The notes: generated from the letters alone by a model not told the origin. Shown: positions 1 to 7,523, counted from the stretch's first letter. The stretch: DNA of 28,109 nucleotides from JBHIBA01 sp046758845 (GCA_046758845.1 JBHIBA010000025.1:1-28109); one strand, 5' to 3'. Numbers and translations: made by a program.

Positions 1-133
1 CGTCCACGGCCGCCTGGAGCGCGGCTTTGCCCGCGTAAAGATACCCCAGGTCCACAGCCACGCCAGCCATCGCGAGGAGGCCAACCAGAAACACGCCGTA
101 GAGAACGAGGACCTGACCTTTTTCCCTACGCAA
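1..133 (-). CDS. TadE/TadG-like Flp pilus assembly protein, 5' part only
   Basis: This is the beginning of a protein that continues beyond the window; 44 codons are visible. It starts at TTG (131-133). An in-frame TAG sits five codons upstream, so TTG is the first possible start, and an AGGAAAGG ribosome site lies a few bases before it. The visible residues are a short basic tip ending in a GQVLVLY-like pseudopilin motif, then one hydrophobic segment of about 20 residues, then DLGYLYAGKAALQAAVD. That is the usual N-terminus of TadG/TadE-like proteins with a vWA or Tad N-terminal domain. The start lies 12 bases after the cpaC stop, so it is in the same operon. The family call rests on the N-terminal anchor and the context; the C-terminal domain cannot be seen. 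Confidence 0.72.
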   Translation of the reverse strand, partial: MRREKGQVLVLYGVFLVGLLAMAGVAVDLGYLYAGKAALQAAVD

Positions 134-145
134 TTTGTTCCTTTC

Positions 146-1507
146 CTATAACCCACGCCCAAAGCTCGCGCCTGCCGCCAACGGCATCGGGTCATCCGCC
201 TCGGTCGGTTTCACGATTTCCGGGGTGATGAGGACCAGAAGCTCCGTCTCCTGCCGGTTGAACCGCTTGCTGGTGAACAGCTTGCCCAGGATGGGGATGT
301 CCGCGATCCAGGGAACCTTGCTCAGGTCCTGGACGAGCCGATTTTGGATGAGGCCGGCCACCGCAAAGGTCTGGCCGTTTCTGAGTTCCACCACCGTCTC
401 AGCCCGGCGCTTCGTCAAGGAGGGGACGCTGACTCCGCCTACGGAGACCGAATTGGCGAAATCCAGTTCACTGACCTCGGGGGCCAGCTTGAGCTCGATC
501 CGGTCCTTCGCCACGACCTTGGGGGTGAAGTCGAGCCGAACCCCGAAAGGCTTGAATTCGATGGTCACAGAGGCCCCCGCGCCGGCTTGCGGGATCGGCA
601 CGGGAAACTCGCCCCCCGCCAGAAAGCTCGCCTTCTGGCCGTTCAGGGTGACCAGGCGCGGTTCGGCGAGGGTCCTGAGGTCTCCCCGCGATTCCAGGGC
701 CCGCAAAAACAGTCCCAGGTTCCTCGTGCTGTCCGCGATGAAGAAGTTGACCAGGTTGCCGAAGGACAGATCGGGTCCGCTGCCGTCGGCGAAGTCCCCA
801 GAGGGCGTGAAGAAGGAGTCTCCGGGGAAGAGCGAGAACGCCCCGGGCTCCGACCCCAGCCGGCCTCGCGCCAGGAAGCCCAAGCCGAGCTCACGGATGG
901 CAGACCGGCCCACCTCGGCGATCCGCACCTTGAGGGAGATCTGAATCGGGAGGTCCCCGATCCGAACCACGTTGATCACCTTCTTGGGGGCGAAGGATTC
1001 GGCCATCTTGCCCACGACCTTTTTGACCTCGTCCCGAGACGTCACTCCGGAAAGGACGAGGGTGTCCTTGACGGCGCGCACCGTCACGGATTCCCCCGGG
1101 TAGACCTCTTCAATCCCCTGCGCCAGGGCCTTGGCGTCGGCCTGCACCAGGAGGTCGAAGACGAATTTTCGGCCGCCATCGTCCCAAATGATGAGGTTCG
1201 TCGTCCCCGGGACCTTGGCGCTGACGAGAAATTCGTTCGGGGAGATCGTCGCCACGTCCGCCAGGTCCGGATCGCCTACGGAGATCCGCCGAATGGTATA
1301 GGGGACGGTCATGACCAGGGATTTCTTCGCCGTCACCTGAAGGGCAGTGGCCCCATTGGACAATCGGTACGAAGGGGGCTGAGCGGTGGGTCGCTCTTCA
1401 GCCGCCGGGGCGGAGCCCTCCCCGAGGACTCCCCCAACCAACAGAGCCACCAAAAGCCCTCCTCCAATTCCTGTTGCGAGTCGTCTTTGCCGCTTCATCC
1501 TCGGCAT
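146..1507 (-). CDS. cpaC: CpaC/RcpA-type Tad pilus secretin
   Basis: This is the outer-membrane secretin through which the Flp pilus leaves the cell (453 aa). The chosen start is ATG at 1507, because a GGAGAGGAG ribosome site lies five bases upstream; an ATG seven codons earlier is less likely. After a basic tip and a signal-type hydrophobic segment comes the pilus-secretin N domain (about residues 45-115), including ISVGDPDLADV. Next is a BON-like domain (about 120-175) containing VRAVKDTLVLSGV. The secretin core follows to about residue 440 and ends with the typical VPWIADIPILGKLF and ETELLVLITPEIV segments. It follows the CpaC/CpaB hybrid gene by 17 bases. The family assignment is firm. 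Regulation is presumably that of the whole pilus operon. Confidence 0.93.
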   Translation of the reverse strand: MPRMKRQRRLATGIGGGLLVALLVGGVLGEGSAPAAEERPTAQPPSYRLSNGATALQVTAKKSLVMTVPYTIRRISVGDPDLADVATISPNEFLVSAKVPGTTNLIIWDDGGRKFVFDLLVQADAKALAQGIEEVYPGESVTVRAVKDTLVLSGVTSRDEVKKVVGKMAESFAPKKVINVVRIGDLPIQISLKVRIAEVGRSAIRELGLGFLARGRLGSEPGAFSLFPGDSFFTPSGDFADGSGPDLSFGNLVNFFIADSTRNLGLFLRALESRGDLRTLAEPRLVTLNGQKASFLAGGEFPVPIPQAGAGASVTIEFKPFGVRLDFTPKVVAKDRIELKLAPEVSELDFANSVSVGGVSVPSLTKRRAETVVELRNGQTFAVAGLIQNRLVQDLSKVPWIADIPILGKLFTSKRFNRQETELLVLITPEIVKPTEADDPMPLAAGASFGRGL

Positions 1508-1524
1508 GTGTTCTCCTCTCCCCA

Positions 1525-2595
1525 TCATTCCGTCACTGGTTCAATGGATCGCTTTACCCCGCGGTAGATCTCGATGTCACGCTTCGGCGGAGTCCGTCTG
1601 CGTGCCGGGGCCGGTCTCGCCACTCGGGGTCGCCGGCGTCTGCGGGCCGCTGCGGATGGGCCGACGCGGGGAGATCCGAACATCAGCAGGCGGGGCGTGA
1701 CCCCCGTGGTGGTGGGGGCGCCTTCGTCCGGGCCGCTCCGAAGGGCCAGGTGGATGAGCCCTTTTGTGGAGGCCAGGGTCAGGCGTTCGGCCTGGGACGG
1801 TGTCACGAGGAGGGTGACCAGAAAACCCTCTTTGCCCTTTTCCTTCGAGGGCTCCCTGCGCGGGCCGATGGCGATAACCATGACCCTCTGCAAGATGACT
1901 CTTGTCACCGTCCTGGCCGGTTTCTTCAGCTCCATGGTCGTTAGGACATCGACTCGGGTCCCGAGGACCAGAAAGCCCGCCACGCCGATGACATCGTTCA
2001 CCCGGATCGTGACGGCCCGCATCCCGGTCGAAATGGTGTCGGCCAATTCCGGGGCCGTAATGAGATTGACCACCTTTTTCTGGGCAAAGATTTCAGCTAT
2101 CCGGCCCACGCCGTCTCGGACGTCCGTCCCGGCGGTCATGCCGGAGATGACGATGGCGTCCTTCACGGCCCGCACCGTCAGGGACTCCTGGGGATAGAGT
2201 TTGTTGATCCCTTCCTCCAGGGCTTCTGCGTCCACCTGCACCAGCAGGTTAAAGATGAACGTCCGGTCGCTCTTGTCCCAGACGATGACGTTCGTCACCC
2301 CGGGATTCTTGCCGCTCACAAGGAATTGGCTGGGGGAAATGGTGATGACGTCCGCCACTTTGGGCTCCGCCACCGAGATTCGCTGAACAGAGTAGGGAAC
2401 GGAGACCATGACAGATTTTCCCGCAGTCAGCCGGAGGGAGGTCCCGTCACGCCTCACCTGGTAGGGAGAGGTCGGCGGCCTCTCCAGCCGCGCCTTGCCC
2501 TCCTGGGCCGGCGCCCCTCTGACAGCCCCCGCCACGAATGCGACCACGAACAGCCCCGCCCAAGCCCCCCTGGCAAACCGCCTCCATCGCCTCAC
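1525..2595 (-). CDS. CpaC-CpaB hybrid: secretin N-domain/BON fused to RcpC domain
   Basis: This 356-residue exported protein joins parts of its two neighbours. Residues 1-30 look like a signal peptide. Residues about 45-180 match the CpaC N domain and BON domain; by hand alignment I count 61 of about 109 positions identical to the adjacent CpaC. From residue 190 it matches the C-terminal RcpC domain of the adjacent CpaB: 26 of 33 identical around GMRAVTIRVNDVIGVAGF, and the shared TLLVTPSQAERLTLAST-type segment. The secretin barrel and the CpaB membrane anchor with SAF domain are both absent. The tail (313-340) is Arg/Pro/Ala-rich. It starts at GTG overlapping the cpaB TGA stop, with GGAGG seven bases upstream, so translation is coupled. 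A periplasmic role bridging CpaB and the secretin is inference; no function is known to me. Confidence 0.9.
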   Translation of the reverse strand: MRRWRRFARGAWAGLFVVAFVAGAVRGAPAQEGKARLERPPTSPYQVRRDGTSLRLTAGKSVMVSVPYSVQRISVAEPKVADVITISPSQFLVSGKNPGVTNVIVWDKSDRTFIFNLLVQVDAEALEEGINKLYPQESLTVRAVKDAIVISGMTAGTDVRDGVGRIAEIFAQKKVVNLITAPELADTISTGMRAVTIRVNDVIGVAGFLVLGTRVDVLTTMELKKPARTVTRVILQRVMVIAIGPRREPSKEKGKEGFLVTLLVTPSQAERLTLASTKGLIHLALRSGPDEGAPTTTGVTPRLLMFGSPRVGPSAAARRRRRPRVARPAPARRRTPPKRDIEIYRGVKRSIEPVTE

Positions 2596-3473
2596 TTATC
2601 ATCCTCCCCATCAAACGTTTCGTGGCTCCTCTTCCCTCCACGGATGACCTCGACGCTTGGCTTTTCCGGCTCGGGAGGCTTGGGAGCCTTCTGGATCTTC
2701 TTCTGTCCATTGGGTTTCGGGGCTTGGGCCACCGCCCCGAAGATCAGCTCGGGGGGTGAGACCCCGGGTGTGTCTATCGATTCTCTGTCGGCGGTGTTGC
2801 GCAGGGCCAGCAGGATTTTTCCCCGCGTAGAGGCCAGCGTCAGGCGCTCCGACTGGAAGGGGGTGACCAGGAGCGTGACGACTGTGATCTTCTCGCGCAG
2901 CATCCCTTTTTCCGGTTTGGAAGCGACTTCCTTCATTTTCTGGCCGACGGCCAGGACATTGATGTCCTGGAGGACGACTCGGGTTATGGTGTCCTGCTTG
3001 CCTTTGCGGGCGCGCACGTCCATCGTGGTCAGCACATCGACCCGGCTTCCGGGGAGAAGAAACCCCGCCACTCCGATGACGTCGTCCACCCGGACCGTGA
3101 CCGCCCGCATCCCCGGCGCGATGATGCCGCCCAGCCCCGGCGGCGATCCCGGTGGCGCCAGCTTGGCTTCAAGGATCGGCTCCCCCTTGAGCAGGTCCAC
3201 AAAGGTGACCCGGTTCTCCACATGCTCAATCTTTCGGAGCGTGGAGGGCGGAACCAACTCAGCCGGCCAGGAGACAACGGCCAGGTGCTGCCTTCGTAAG
3301 GTCTCCCCCTTTTCCACATCGGTACTGGCGATGACAACGGACTCGACCTTCACGGGTGCGACCTCTGGCCCACGTCCCCCCGCCTTGGTCAGGTACCGCG
3401 ATGCGCCTATTGTCGCGGCAAGACCCGAAATCACTCCCAACAGCAAAATAAGGAGAGCGCGCTTTCGGTTCAT
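2592..3473 (-). CDS. cpaB: CpaB/RcpC Flp pilus assembly protein
   Basis: CpaB/RcpC is an inner-membrane-anchored periplasmic protein of the Tad machine, thought to connect to the secretin. This one is 293 aa with a short basic start, one transmembrane segment (about 6-26), then an SAF-type domain (about 42-105, containing VVIASTDVEKGETL). The RcpC domain runs from about 118 (IAPGMRAVTVRVDDV) to about 235. The C-terminus has a Pro/Lys/Glu-rich linker and a charged end (KRSHETF). That end resembles the tail of the next gene, which also carries an RcpC domain. The start ATG at 3473 has AGGAAAG upstream. It lies 39 bases after the TadE-like gene and overlaps the next gene by four bases. Confidence 0.92.
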   Translation of the reverse strand: MNRKRALLILLLGVISGLAATIGASRYLTKAGGRGPEVAPVKVESVVIASTDVEKGETLRRQHLAVVSWPAELVPPSTLRKIEHVENRVTFVDLLKGEPILEAKLAPPGSPPGLGGIIAPGMRAVTVRVDDVIGVAGFLLPGSRVDVLTTMDVRARKGKQDTITRVVLQDINVLAVGQKMKEVASKPEKGMLREKITVVTLLVTPFQSERLTLASTRGKILLALRNTADRESIDTPGVSPPELIFGAVAQAPKPNGQKKIQKAPKPPEPEKPSVEVIRGGKRSHETFDGEDDK

Positions 3474-3512
3474 CGTCTTTCCTTTCCCAAACCCCTACGC
3501 GACTTGACCCTG

Positions 3513-3977
3513 TCACTCATGACGCATAACGGTCGTCTGACTCAGTGTAATCATCCCGCTCCAACCCGGGATGAAGGACCCGGAAAGGGACTGAAAGGGG
3601 TAGGACACCGCGACGGTGGTCAGGTCTCCCGCTGAGGCTCCATCCACGCCTGTGACGGTGATGGTAGGGGTTGCCGTCAGCCCCCCTGAGCTTAAACGGT
3701 TTTGCACGGCGTTGTTCACATCCGTACCGCTCTTGCCCGTGATGATCCCGATTCTGGCTCCCTCGCGGGTTGCGTTGGTGATCAGATGGTACGTGAAATA
3801 GGCCCGGGCGAACTCCACGACGCCGAGCAGGAGAAGGAGGAGAAGCGGAAGGGTGAGAGCAAACTCTACGAGAGCTTGTCCTCGCGTCGCCCTTGCGGCA
3901 TGTCCATTTCTTGCGCGCGAAAGTGGACGATGCCGTCTCCACCGCAAAAGCCGGCCCAAACAGGATGGTTCCGCCAT
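3513..3977 (-). CDS. tadE: TadE-like pseudopilin
   Basis: This is a minor pseudopilin of the Tad system (154 aa). A basic leader of about 33 residues precedes GQALVEFALTLP, the processing-site context of TadE proteins with a glutamate at position +5 after the cleavage glycine. A Leu-rich transmembrane helix and the family hallmark ATREGARIG follow, then a beta-rich C-terminal domain of about 85 residues. I chose ATG at 3977 because GGAAGAGG ends five bases upstream; the GTG three bases earlier is too close to it. The leader is longer than in many TadE proteins, so the true start could be somewhat downstream. It is the first gene of the run that continues through cpaB, the hybrid and cpaC, but 488 bases separate it from the pilin genes. 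Confidence 0.88.
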   Translation of the reverse strand: MAEPSCLGRLLRWRRHRPLSRARNGHAARATRGQALVEFALTLPLLLLLLLGVVEFARAYFTYHLITNATREGARIGIITGKSGTDVNNAVQNRLSSGGLTATPTITVTGVDGASAGDLTTVAVSYPFQSLSGSFIPGWSGMITLSQTTVMRHE

Positions 3978-4465
3978 CACGACCTCTTCCTGCCGGACGG
4001 GGCTCTCCCCCCCTGCGAGCCTCTGCTTCGCACGAACCCCGATCCGTGACTTGTATGCTTTTCTTTCACTTTACCCTTCACAGGGAACCAGTCTCCACAT
4101 ACCCCGGACCGCCGCCGCTCTTCGCAATTGCCTCCGGCGGCCCGGAAATCCGCTCATCGCCTGGGTCACCCTGAATCCGCCCCCGGATGTCTGCTCGCAA
4201 AAAAAGGAATGAGAAAGAGCGGGGATGCCAAGGTGACTTCGCCCCCCGGGTGAAGAGAATCCCTCCGCCCCGGGTGACATACCAGACCGGCCCTCCGAGC
4301 GTTCCGGACAGCGTCCGCCAGTTCTGGATAACCCCCCCAGCGGAGGTCGGTTCCCCCGGCGACCGGCGCCCACGCGAGGGCTGGAATCCACTCTTTCACC
4401 ATCCCTCAACAAGCTCCTCGCTCCAGCCACCACGGACTGGACTGTCATGCGGCCAGGACAGGAAG
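3978..4465. other. Non-coding gap inside the Tad locus
   Basis: No open frame in these 488 bases has a recognisable family, a proper start or codon use like the neighbours. The two overlapping minus-strand frames here give Arg/Pro/Gly-rich low-complexity translations and look like chance. A C/G-rich element near 4240-4300 contains two related segments, each with the core CCGGGTGA about 30 bases apart. I see no clear hairpin followed by a T-run on the minus strand after the pilin gene, and no convincing promoter ahead of tadE. The gap separates highly expressed pilin genes from assembly genes, so differential expression by termination or processing is plausible but not shown. Confidence 0.4.
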
Positions 4466-4642
4466 CTAGAAGGAGGTAACGACGTTGTTCAAAAGGTTCT
4501 GGACTTCCCCTCCGAACAGAGTCAAGGCTGACATAACAGCGATGGCGACCAGAAGGATGATCAGCATGTATTCGATCAAACCCTGACCGCCATCCTTCCG
4601 CCAGAGGCGGCGAAGGTTTTTCAACGTCCCATGCTCATCCAT
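4466..4642 (-). CDS. flp: Flp-type pilin 1 (58 aa)
   Basis: This is a structural subunit of the Flp pilus. The translation starts MDEHGTLKNLRRLW, then has the prepilin site GGQGLIEYMLIILLVAIAV. Cleavage after the glycine leaves glutamate at +5 followed by tyrosine, as TadV-type prepilin peptidases require. One hydrophobic helix and a short tail (GGEVQNLLNNVVTSF) complete it. It is 58 residues long, the same as the next pilin upstream. It starts at ATG 4642 with a modest CGGAG ribosome site only three bases away, so it may be translated less efficiently than its sister. It lies 66 bases downstream of that gene. The match to the Flp/Fap pilin family is by the N-terminal motif and size. Confidence 0.9.
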   Translation of the reverse strand: MDEHGTLKNLRRLWRKDGGQGLIEYMLIILLVAIAVMSALTLFGGEVQNLLNNVVTSF

Positions 4643-4708
4643 CCGCTCCGGCTCTCCGGGGCGCCCCTCTTTTGGCTGATCGGGAACTCAGGCGTGAGGC
4701 AGCCCGGC

Positions 4709-4885
4709 CTACAGTGAGGCGATGATGTTGTTGAACGTGTTCTGGATGTTGCCACCCAGCGCAGTCAAGGCCAGAACGACAGCAATGGCGACCAGCGCGA
4801 TGATCAGGGAATATTCCACCAATCCCTGACCTTCCTCGTTCCGCCACAGCCTACGAAGCCTATCCCACATATCCACATCCTCCAT
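4709..4885 (-). CDS. flp: Flp-type pilin 2 (58 aa)
   Basis: This is the second Flp pilin and probably the major one. It starts at ATG 4885, four bases after a GGGAGGT ribosome site. An open frame extends upstream of this ATG but carries no pilin features, so I reject the longer form. The leader MEDVDMWDRLRRLWRNEEG precedes QGLVEYSLIIALVAIAV, where the conserved glutamate and tyrosine sit at +5 and +6. The tail GGNIQNTFNNIIASL is typical of Flp pilins. It differs from pilin 1 mainly in the leader charge and the tail. A sequence shared with the promoter region of the anti-sigma gene lies about 90 bases upstream (4975-5002), suggesting ECF sigma control. Confidence 0.94.
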   Translation of the reverse strand: MEDVDMWDRLRRLWRNEEGQGLVEYSLIIALVAIAVVLALTALGGNIQNTFNNIIASL

Positions 4886-4974
4886 TGAGACCTCCCGCGA
4901 AGGGTGGGAGGCCAACCCTTGAGACTGGACGCCCGACAATCTAAGAAGCGCCCACAACCTTAATTCATATTGTT

Positions 4975-5002
4975 TAGACTCGGATGGAGCCAAATTCTTG
5001 CA
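4975..5002 (-). promoter_or_regulatory. 28-bp motif, copy 1 (candidate ECF sigma promoter for flp pilin 2)
   Basis: Read on the minus strand this begins TGCAAGAATTT and ends CCGAGTCTA. It matches 8602-8629 at 24 of 28 positions, with no gaps and all mismatches in the middle. Two conserved ends around a variable centre look like -35 and -10 elements, and GTCTA resembles -10 boxes of ECF sigma factors. The pilin ATG lies 89 bases downstream. The identification as a promoter is inference; the shared sequence itself is directly visible. Confidence 0.5.
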
Positions 5003-5078
5003 CCCGAGCCCGATTTTATTCGTTCGCGCTCTGGTGGCCTTTCTTGAATCCGGTCTATCAGACCACCCGTCCGAATCG

Positions 5079-5195
5079 TCATTTCCGTTCAATCTGTTCT
5101 TTCAGAAGTTTATACCTCTTGTAGTCACGGATAATGTGAAGGATCAACCCCACCGTTAACGCCATCAGCCAGTAGATTGCAGGGGCAAGCGTCAT
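5079..5195 (-). CDS. Small single-pass membrane protein (38 aa)
   Basis: A 39-codon frame starts at ATG 5195 with a near-perfect AAGGAGGT ribosome site seven bases upstream and stops at TGA. The N-terminal half is hydrophobic (TLAPAIYWLMALTVGLIL), enough for one transmembrane helix. The C-terminal half is charged (HIIRDYKRYKLLKEQIERK) and could form a short amphipathic helix facing the cytoplasm. No family is recognised. The strong ribosome site, the position just ahead of the Flp pilins on the same strand, and a strong -10 box far upstream support a real gene. It could be an accessory protein of the pilus or a regulatory leader peptide. It is too short to be found by ordinary length cut-offs. 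Confidence 0.66.
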   Translation of the reverse strand: MTLAPAIYWLMALTVGLILHIIRDYKRYKLLKEQIERK

Positions 5196-5585
5196 GTTCC
5201 GGACCTCCTTGAAGTTAGGTTCTCCGCTTCGCGGGAAGAAATTCCGCCCATCCGCGCCACATCGCCCTCAACCCCCGAGGAACCACCCACTTGCCGTTCT
5301 CTTCCCCTTCTCCTCGCCACTGTAAACAAAGCCGACAGGGGCGAATTCTCTTTCCAAGCTATGTCGTGACCTCCGGTCTACAGGCTCAGGATTTTCAGCC
5401 ACACAACACAACCATTATATGAGCTTTAACACATTTTACGTAAGATTGTCAAGGTAATTTCGCCGTTGTTTCGGTGAAATCGCCCAGATGTTAAGGAAAG
5501 ATTACACATGCGTGTCCGGAATGGATACACAAAAGTCGTGCTCCCCGAGTCTCTCCGGACCGCAACTGAGGCCCGTCCAGGTTGT
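5196..5585. other. Long leader/intergenic region ahead of the microprotein and pilin genes
   Basis: These 390 bases hold no gene. The distal part (5400-5500) is much more AT-rich than its surroundings and carries the promoter-like boxes described separately. The stretch between them and the ATG at 5195 would be a leader of about 210 bases on the minus strand. It contains short self-complementary pieces, for example GACC-GGA-GGTC near 5370, but I could not match it to a riboswitch I know. An imperfect inverted repeat at about 5457-5480 (ATTTCGCCG paired with CGGTGAAAT) may act as a terminator or operator. Confidence 0.4.
5414..5452 (-). promoter_or_regulatory. Promoter-like boxes: consensus TATAAT and TTGACA
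   Basis: On the minus strand a perfect TTGACA (5452-5447) is followed by a perfect TATAAT (5419-5414), but 27 bases apart instead of about 17. The likely reading is that TATAAT is used with a poor -35 or an activator, or that TTGACA pairs with the weaker TTAAAG 17 bases downstream. Between them lies TGTGT-N6-TCATA, which is loosely like a CRP/FNR-family operator. Transcription would run toward the microprotein and pilins. Confidence 0.45.
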
Positions 5586-7490
5586 CTACAATCCTGACAG
5601 CTCTTCAAACATGTCCCCATCGGGGTTCTCCAGGCGAATTTGAAGGCCCTCAGGGCTTGAGCTGGGGGCATCGTTCGAAGAGGGGCGCTGTCCGCCACCC
5701 GCAAGGGGGCGCCTTCGGGCTGGAATTGCTCCGTCCCCCGGAAACCTGAAAGTTGGCTCAAGCGGGCGCAACACGAGTCGCCCCCGCCGGGCTTTGTCGA
5801 CAATCTCAGGGTATCGGCTCGTGCGGACAAAAATGACCGCAGACTCAGGCTGTGGACTGTCGTAAACCCGCTCGAAATCGGTCCTCGCTGCCATCTGCTC
5901 GAGCATCGGCCAATCCTTCGCCATCAGCACGACGTCGGTGGGATAGTTGTCCAAGAGGGCACCCCAGGGCACCTTCTCAGATTCCGGGAGGAATACCTTT
6001 CCGTAGTGAAACGCCATATAGGCTTCTTCGGCCCCCACCGGATAGACGTTTCGGAAACGGCCGTCATAGGCGAGGAGGTTGTGGGCGGTTTTGCCGTTGG
6101 CGGGGCGCGGGCCCAGGTGCCACAGGGCGAACTGAGCCCAATTGAACCAGACCACCAAGTTTCCGCGGATTCCATTGTCGCGGAGGAAGTGAATGGCTCG
6201 CATCGGGAAGTCGGCCGTCTTCATCGGGATTCCCCAAGGGGTAAAGACCCTGGAGAAAAAACCCGCCACGGTTATGCTGACGACAAGGGCCGCCACCAAT
6301 CCCCCCTTGATGACCCGCTGGGCGTGGAGACTAGGGGTCCCGGTGGAGATGTCCCTCAGCCAACGGCCACGAATCGCGCTTTCCAGATGCTTGGGGATGA
6401 ACATTGCCGCCGCCACGCAGAAAAATATCGTATGCCGGACCTGCATCAGCCCGCCGAAGGCCAGACCCCCGAGAAGCAGGACCTCGAACAGGTTCCGCTG
6501 CCGACGCGTGAAGATCAGCGACAGGACCGAAACCACAAGGAGGATCTTGAAGAGGGGGAATTGCTTGTCCAAATAGGGGAACTGGCTCGTGAAAAACTGG
6601 ACCTTTCGCCACTCGACCATGACGATGGCGCGGGGGGTGGTCTGGTCAAACCAGAGCCAACGGTAAAGCTCCCACCCGTACGGGTTCACAAGGGTGACGA
6701 GGAGGCTGCCGAAGAAACCGGCGACCGACCATGCGAACAAGCGCCTTATCTGTCGGGTATCCTCGCCTCCGCCTCTCGTGGTGATGACCCACACGAACGT
6801 GACTCCCACAATCAGTCCCATCACAACGAGTCCCGCGAGGAATCCACCGTGGGTGTTCGCCCACAGGAGCATGAGGGGGATCCAGGCGAGAGTCCACGGG
6901 GGGGCCAGGTTCCTGGCCAGGTGGGTTCGATAGATCAGGAAGAGGAGGATGGTAAAGAGGGCGAACGTAAATAGTTGCGGACGAAAAGCCATTCCCGGGG
7001 CAATCCCGCCCCACGCCAGGGTGTACACGAACACGACTTCCAGCAGGTTGCGCGTCGTGGCCCGAGCCGCCAGGAGGATGGTTCCCAGCAGGCCCCCCAC
7101 CAGCACCAACCGGAATAGCCAGGGTCCCAAGGCTCCCAAATACTTCCAGCCGACAGCGATGATGATCTGGCTGAGCCAGGCATGACGAACCCACGGGAAG
7201 CTTGGGTTGACCGGCTCGTGAAACGGCAGGGTGTAGGCGTAAGGGTCCTCCCACTTCAGATTGCCGCGCTCCAGCATCTCTTGGCCGTAGCGGATGTGGC
7301 CCCAAAGGTCGGGGTCGGGCCCGCCGACTTGCATGGCCAGGGCGAGGATTCCCCCCACCAAAACTGAGACCAAGCAGAAGGTGTTGAGATCGAAGCGATC
7401 CAGCCAGGATTTGGCCTTGGCAACGCCGGGGAAGGATTGGAGCGCAGGGAAGGAAGGTCCTTCTCGATGAAGCCTGTGAGTGGTCCTCAT
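5586..7490 (-). CDS. Polytopic membrane protein, GT-C glycosyltransferase-like
   Basis: This is a 634-residue integral membrane protein with about ten hydrophobic helices through residue ~415 and a soluble C-terminal domain. An acidic loop after the first helix (GGPDPDLWGHIRYGQEML, near residue 57) resembles the catalytic first loop of GT-C fold glycosyltransferases. The soluble part starts with FLRDNGIRGNLVVWFNWAQF and has LLAYDGRFRNVYP. This corresponds to the N-Y/W-G-Y...DGR pattern common in large uncharacterised bacterial membrane proteins. The last ~60 residues are Arg/Pro/Ser-rich and probably disordered. I chose ATG 7490; it has no good ribosome site, and a TTG at 7541 is possible. 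Donor and acceptor are unknown. It lies after the sigma/anti-sigma pair on the same strand, separated by two hairpins. Confidence 0.72.
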   Translation of the reverse strand: MRTTHRLHREGPSFPALQSFPGVAKAKSWLDRFDLNTFCLVSVLVGGILALAMQVGGPDPDLWGHIRYGQEMLERGNLKWEDPYAYTLPFHEPVNPSFPWVRHAWLSQIIIAVGWKYLGALGPWLFRLVLVGGLLGTILLAARATTRNLLEVVFVYTLAWGGIAPGMAFRPQLFTFALFTILLFLIYRTHLARNLAPPWTLAWIPLMLLWANTHGGFLAGLVVMGLIVGVTFVWVITTRGGGEDTRQIRRLFAWSVAGFFGSLLVTLVNPYGWELYRWLWFDQTTPRAIVMVEWRKVQFFTSQFPYLDKQFPLFKILLVVSVLSLIFTRRQRNLFEVLLLGGLAFGGLMQVRHTIFFCVAAAMFIPKHLESAIRGRWLRDISTGTPSLHAQRVIKGGLVAALVVSITVAGFFSRVFTPWGIPMKTADFPMRAIHFLRDNGIRGNLVVWFNWAQFALWHLGPRPANGKTAHNLLAYDGRFRNVYPVGAEEAYMAFHYGKVFLPESEKVPWGALLDNYPTDVVLMAKDWPMLEQMAARTDFERVYDSPQPESAVIFVRTSRYPEIVDKARRGRLVLRPLEPTFRFPGDGAIPARRRPLAGGGQRPSSNDAPSSSPEGLQIRLENPDGDMFEELSGL

Positions 7491-7523
7491 AGGAAAAGAC
7501 AATGGCAAAGCCTGTGTACCGAG

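Noticed and set aside
344..1567. 407-codon plus-strand frame antisense to cpaC
   Set aside because: cpaC is certain; the opposite frame is full of charged and Gly residues with no domain.
4071..4448. 125-codon minus-strand frame between flp pilin 1 and tadE
   Set aside because: No ribosome site, Arg/Gly/Pro-rich low-complexity translation, and a second frame of similar quality overlaps it, so chance is the better explanation.
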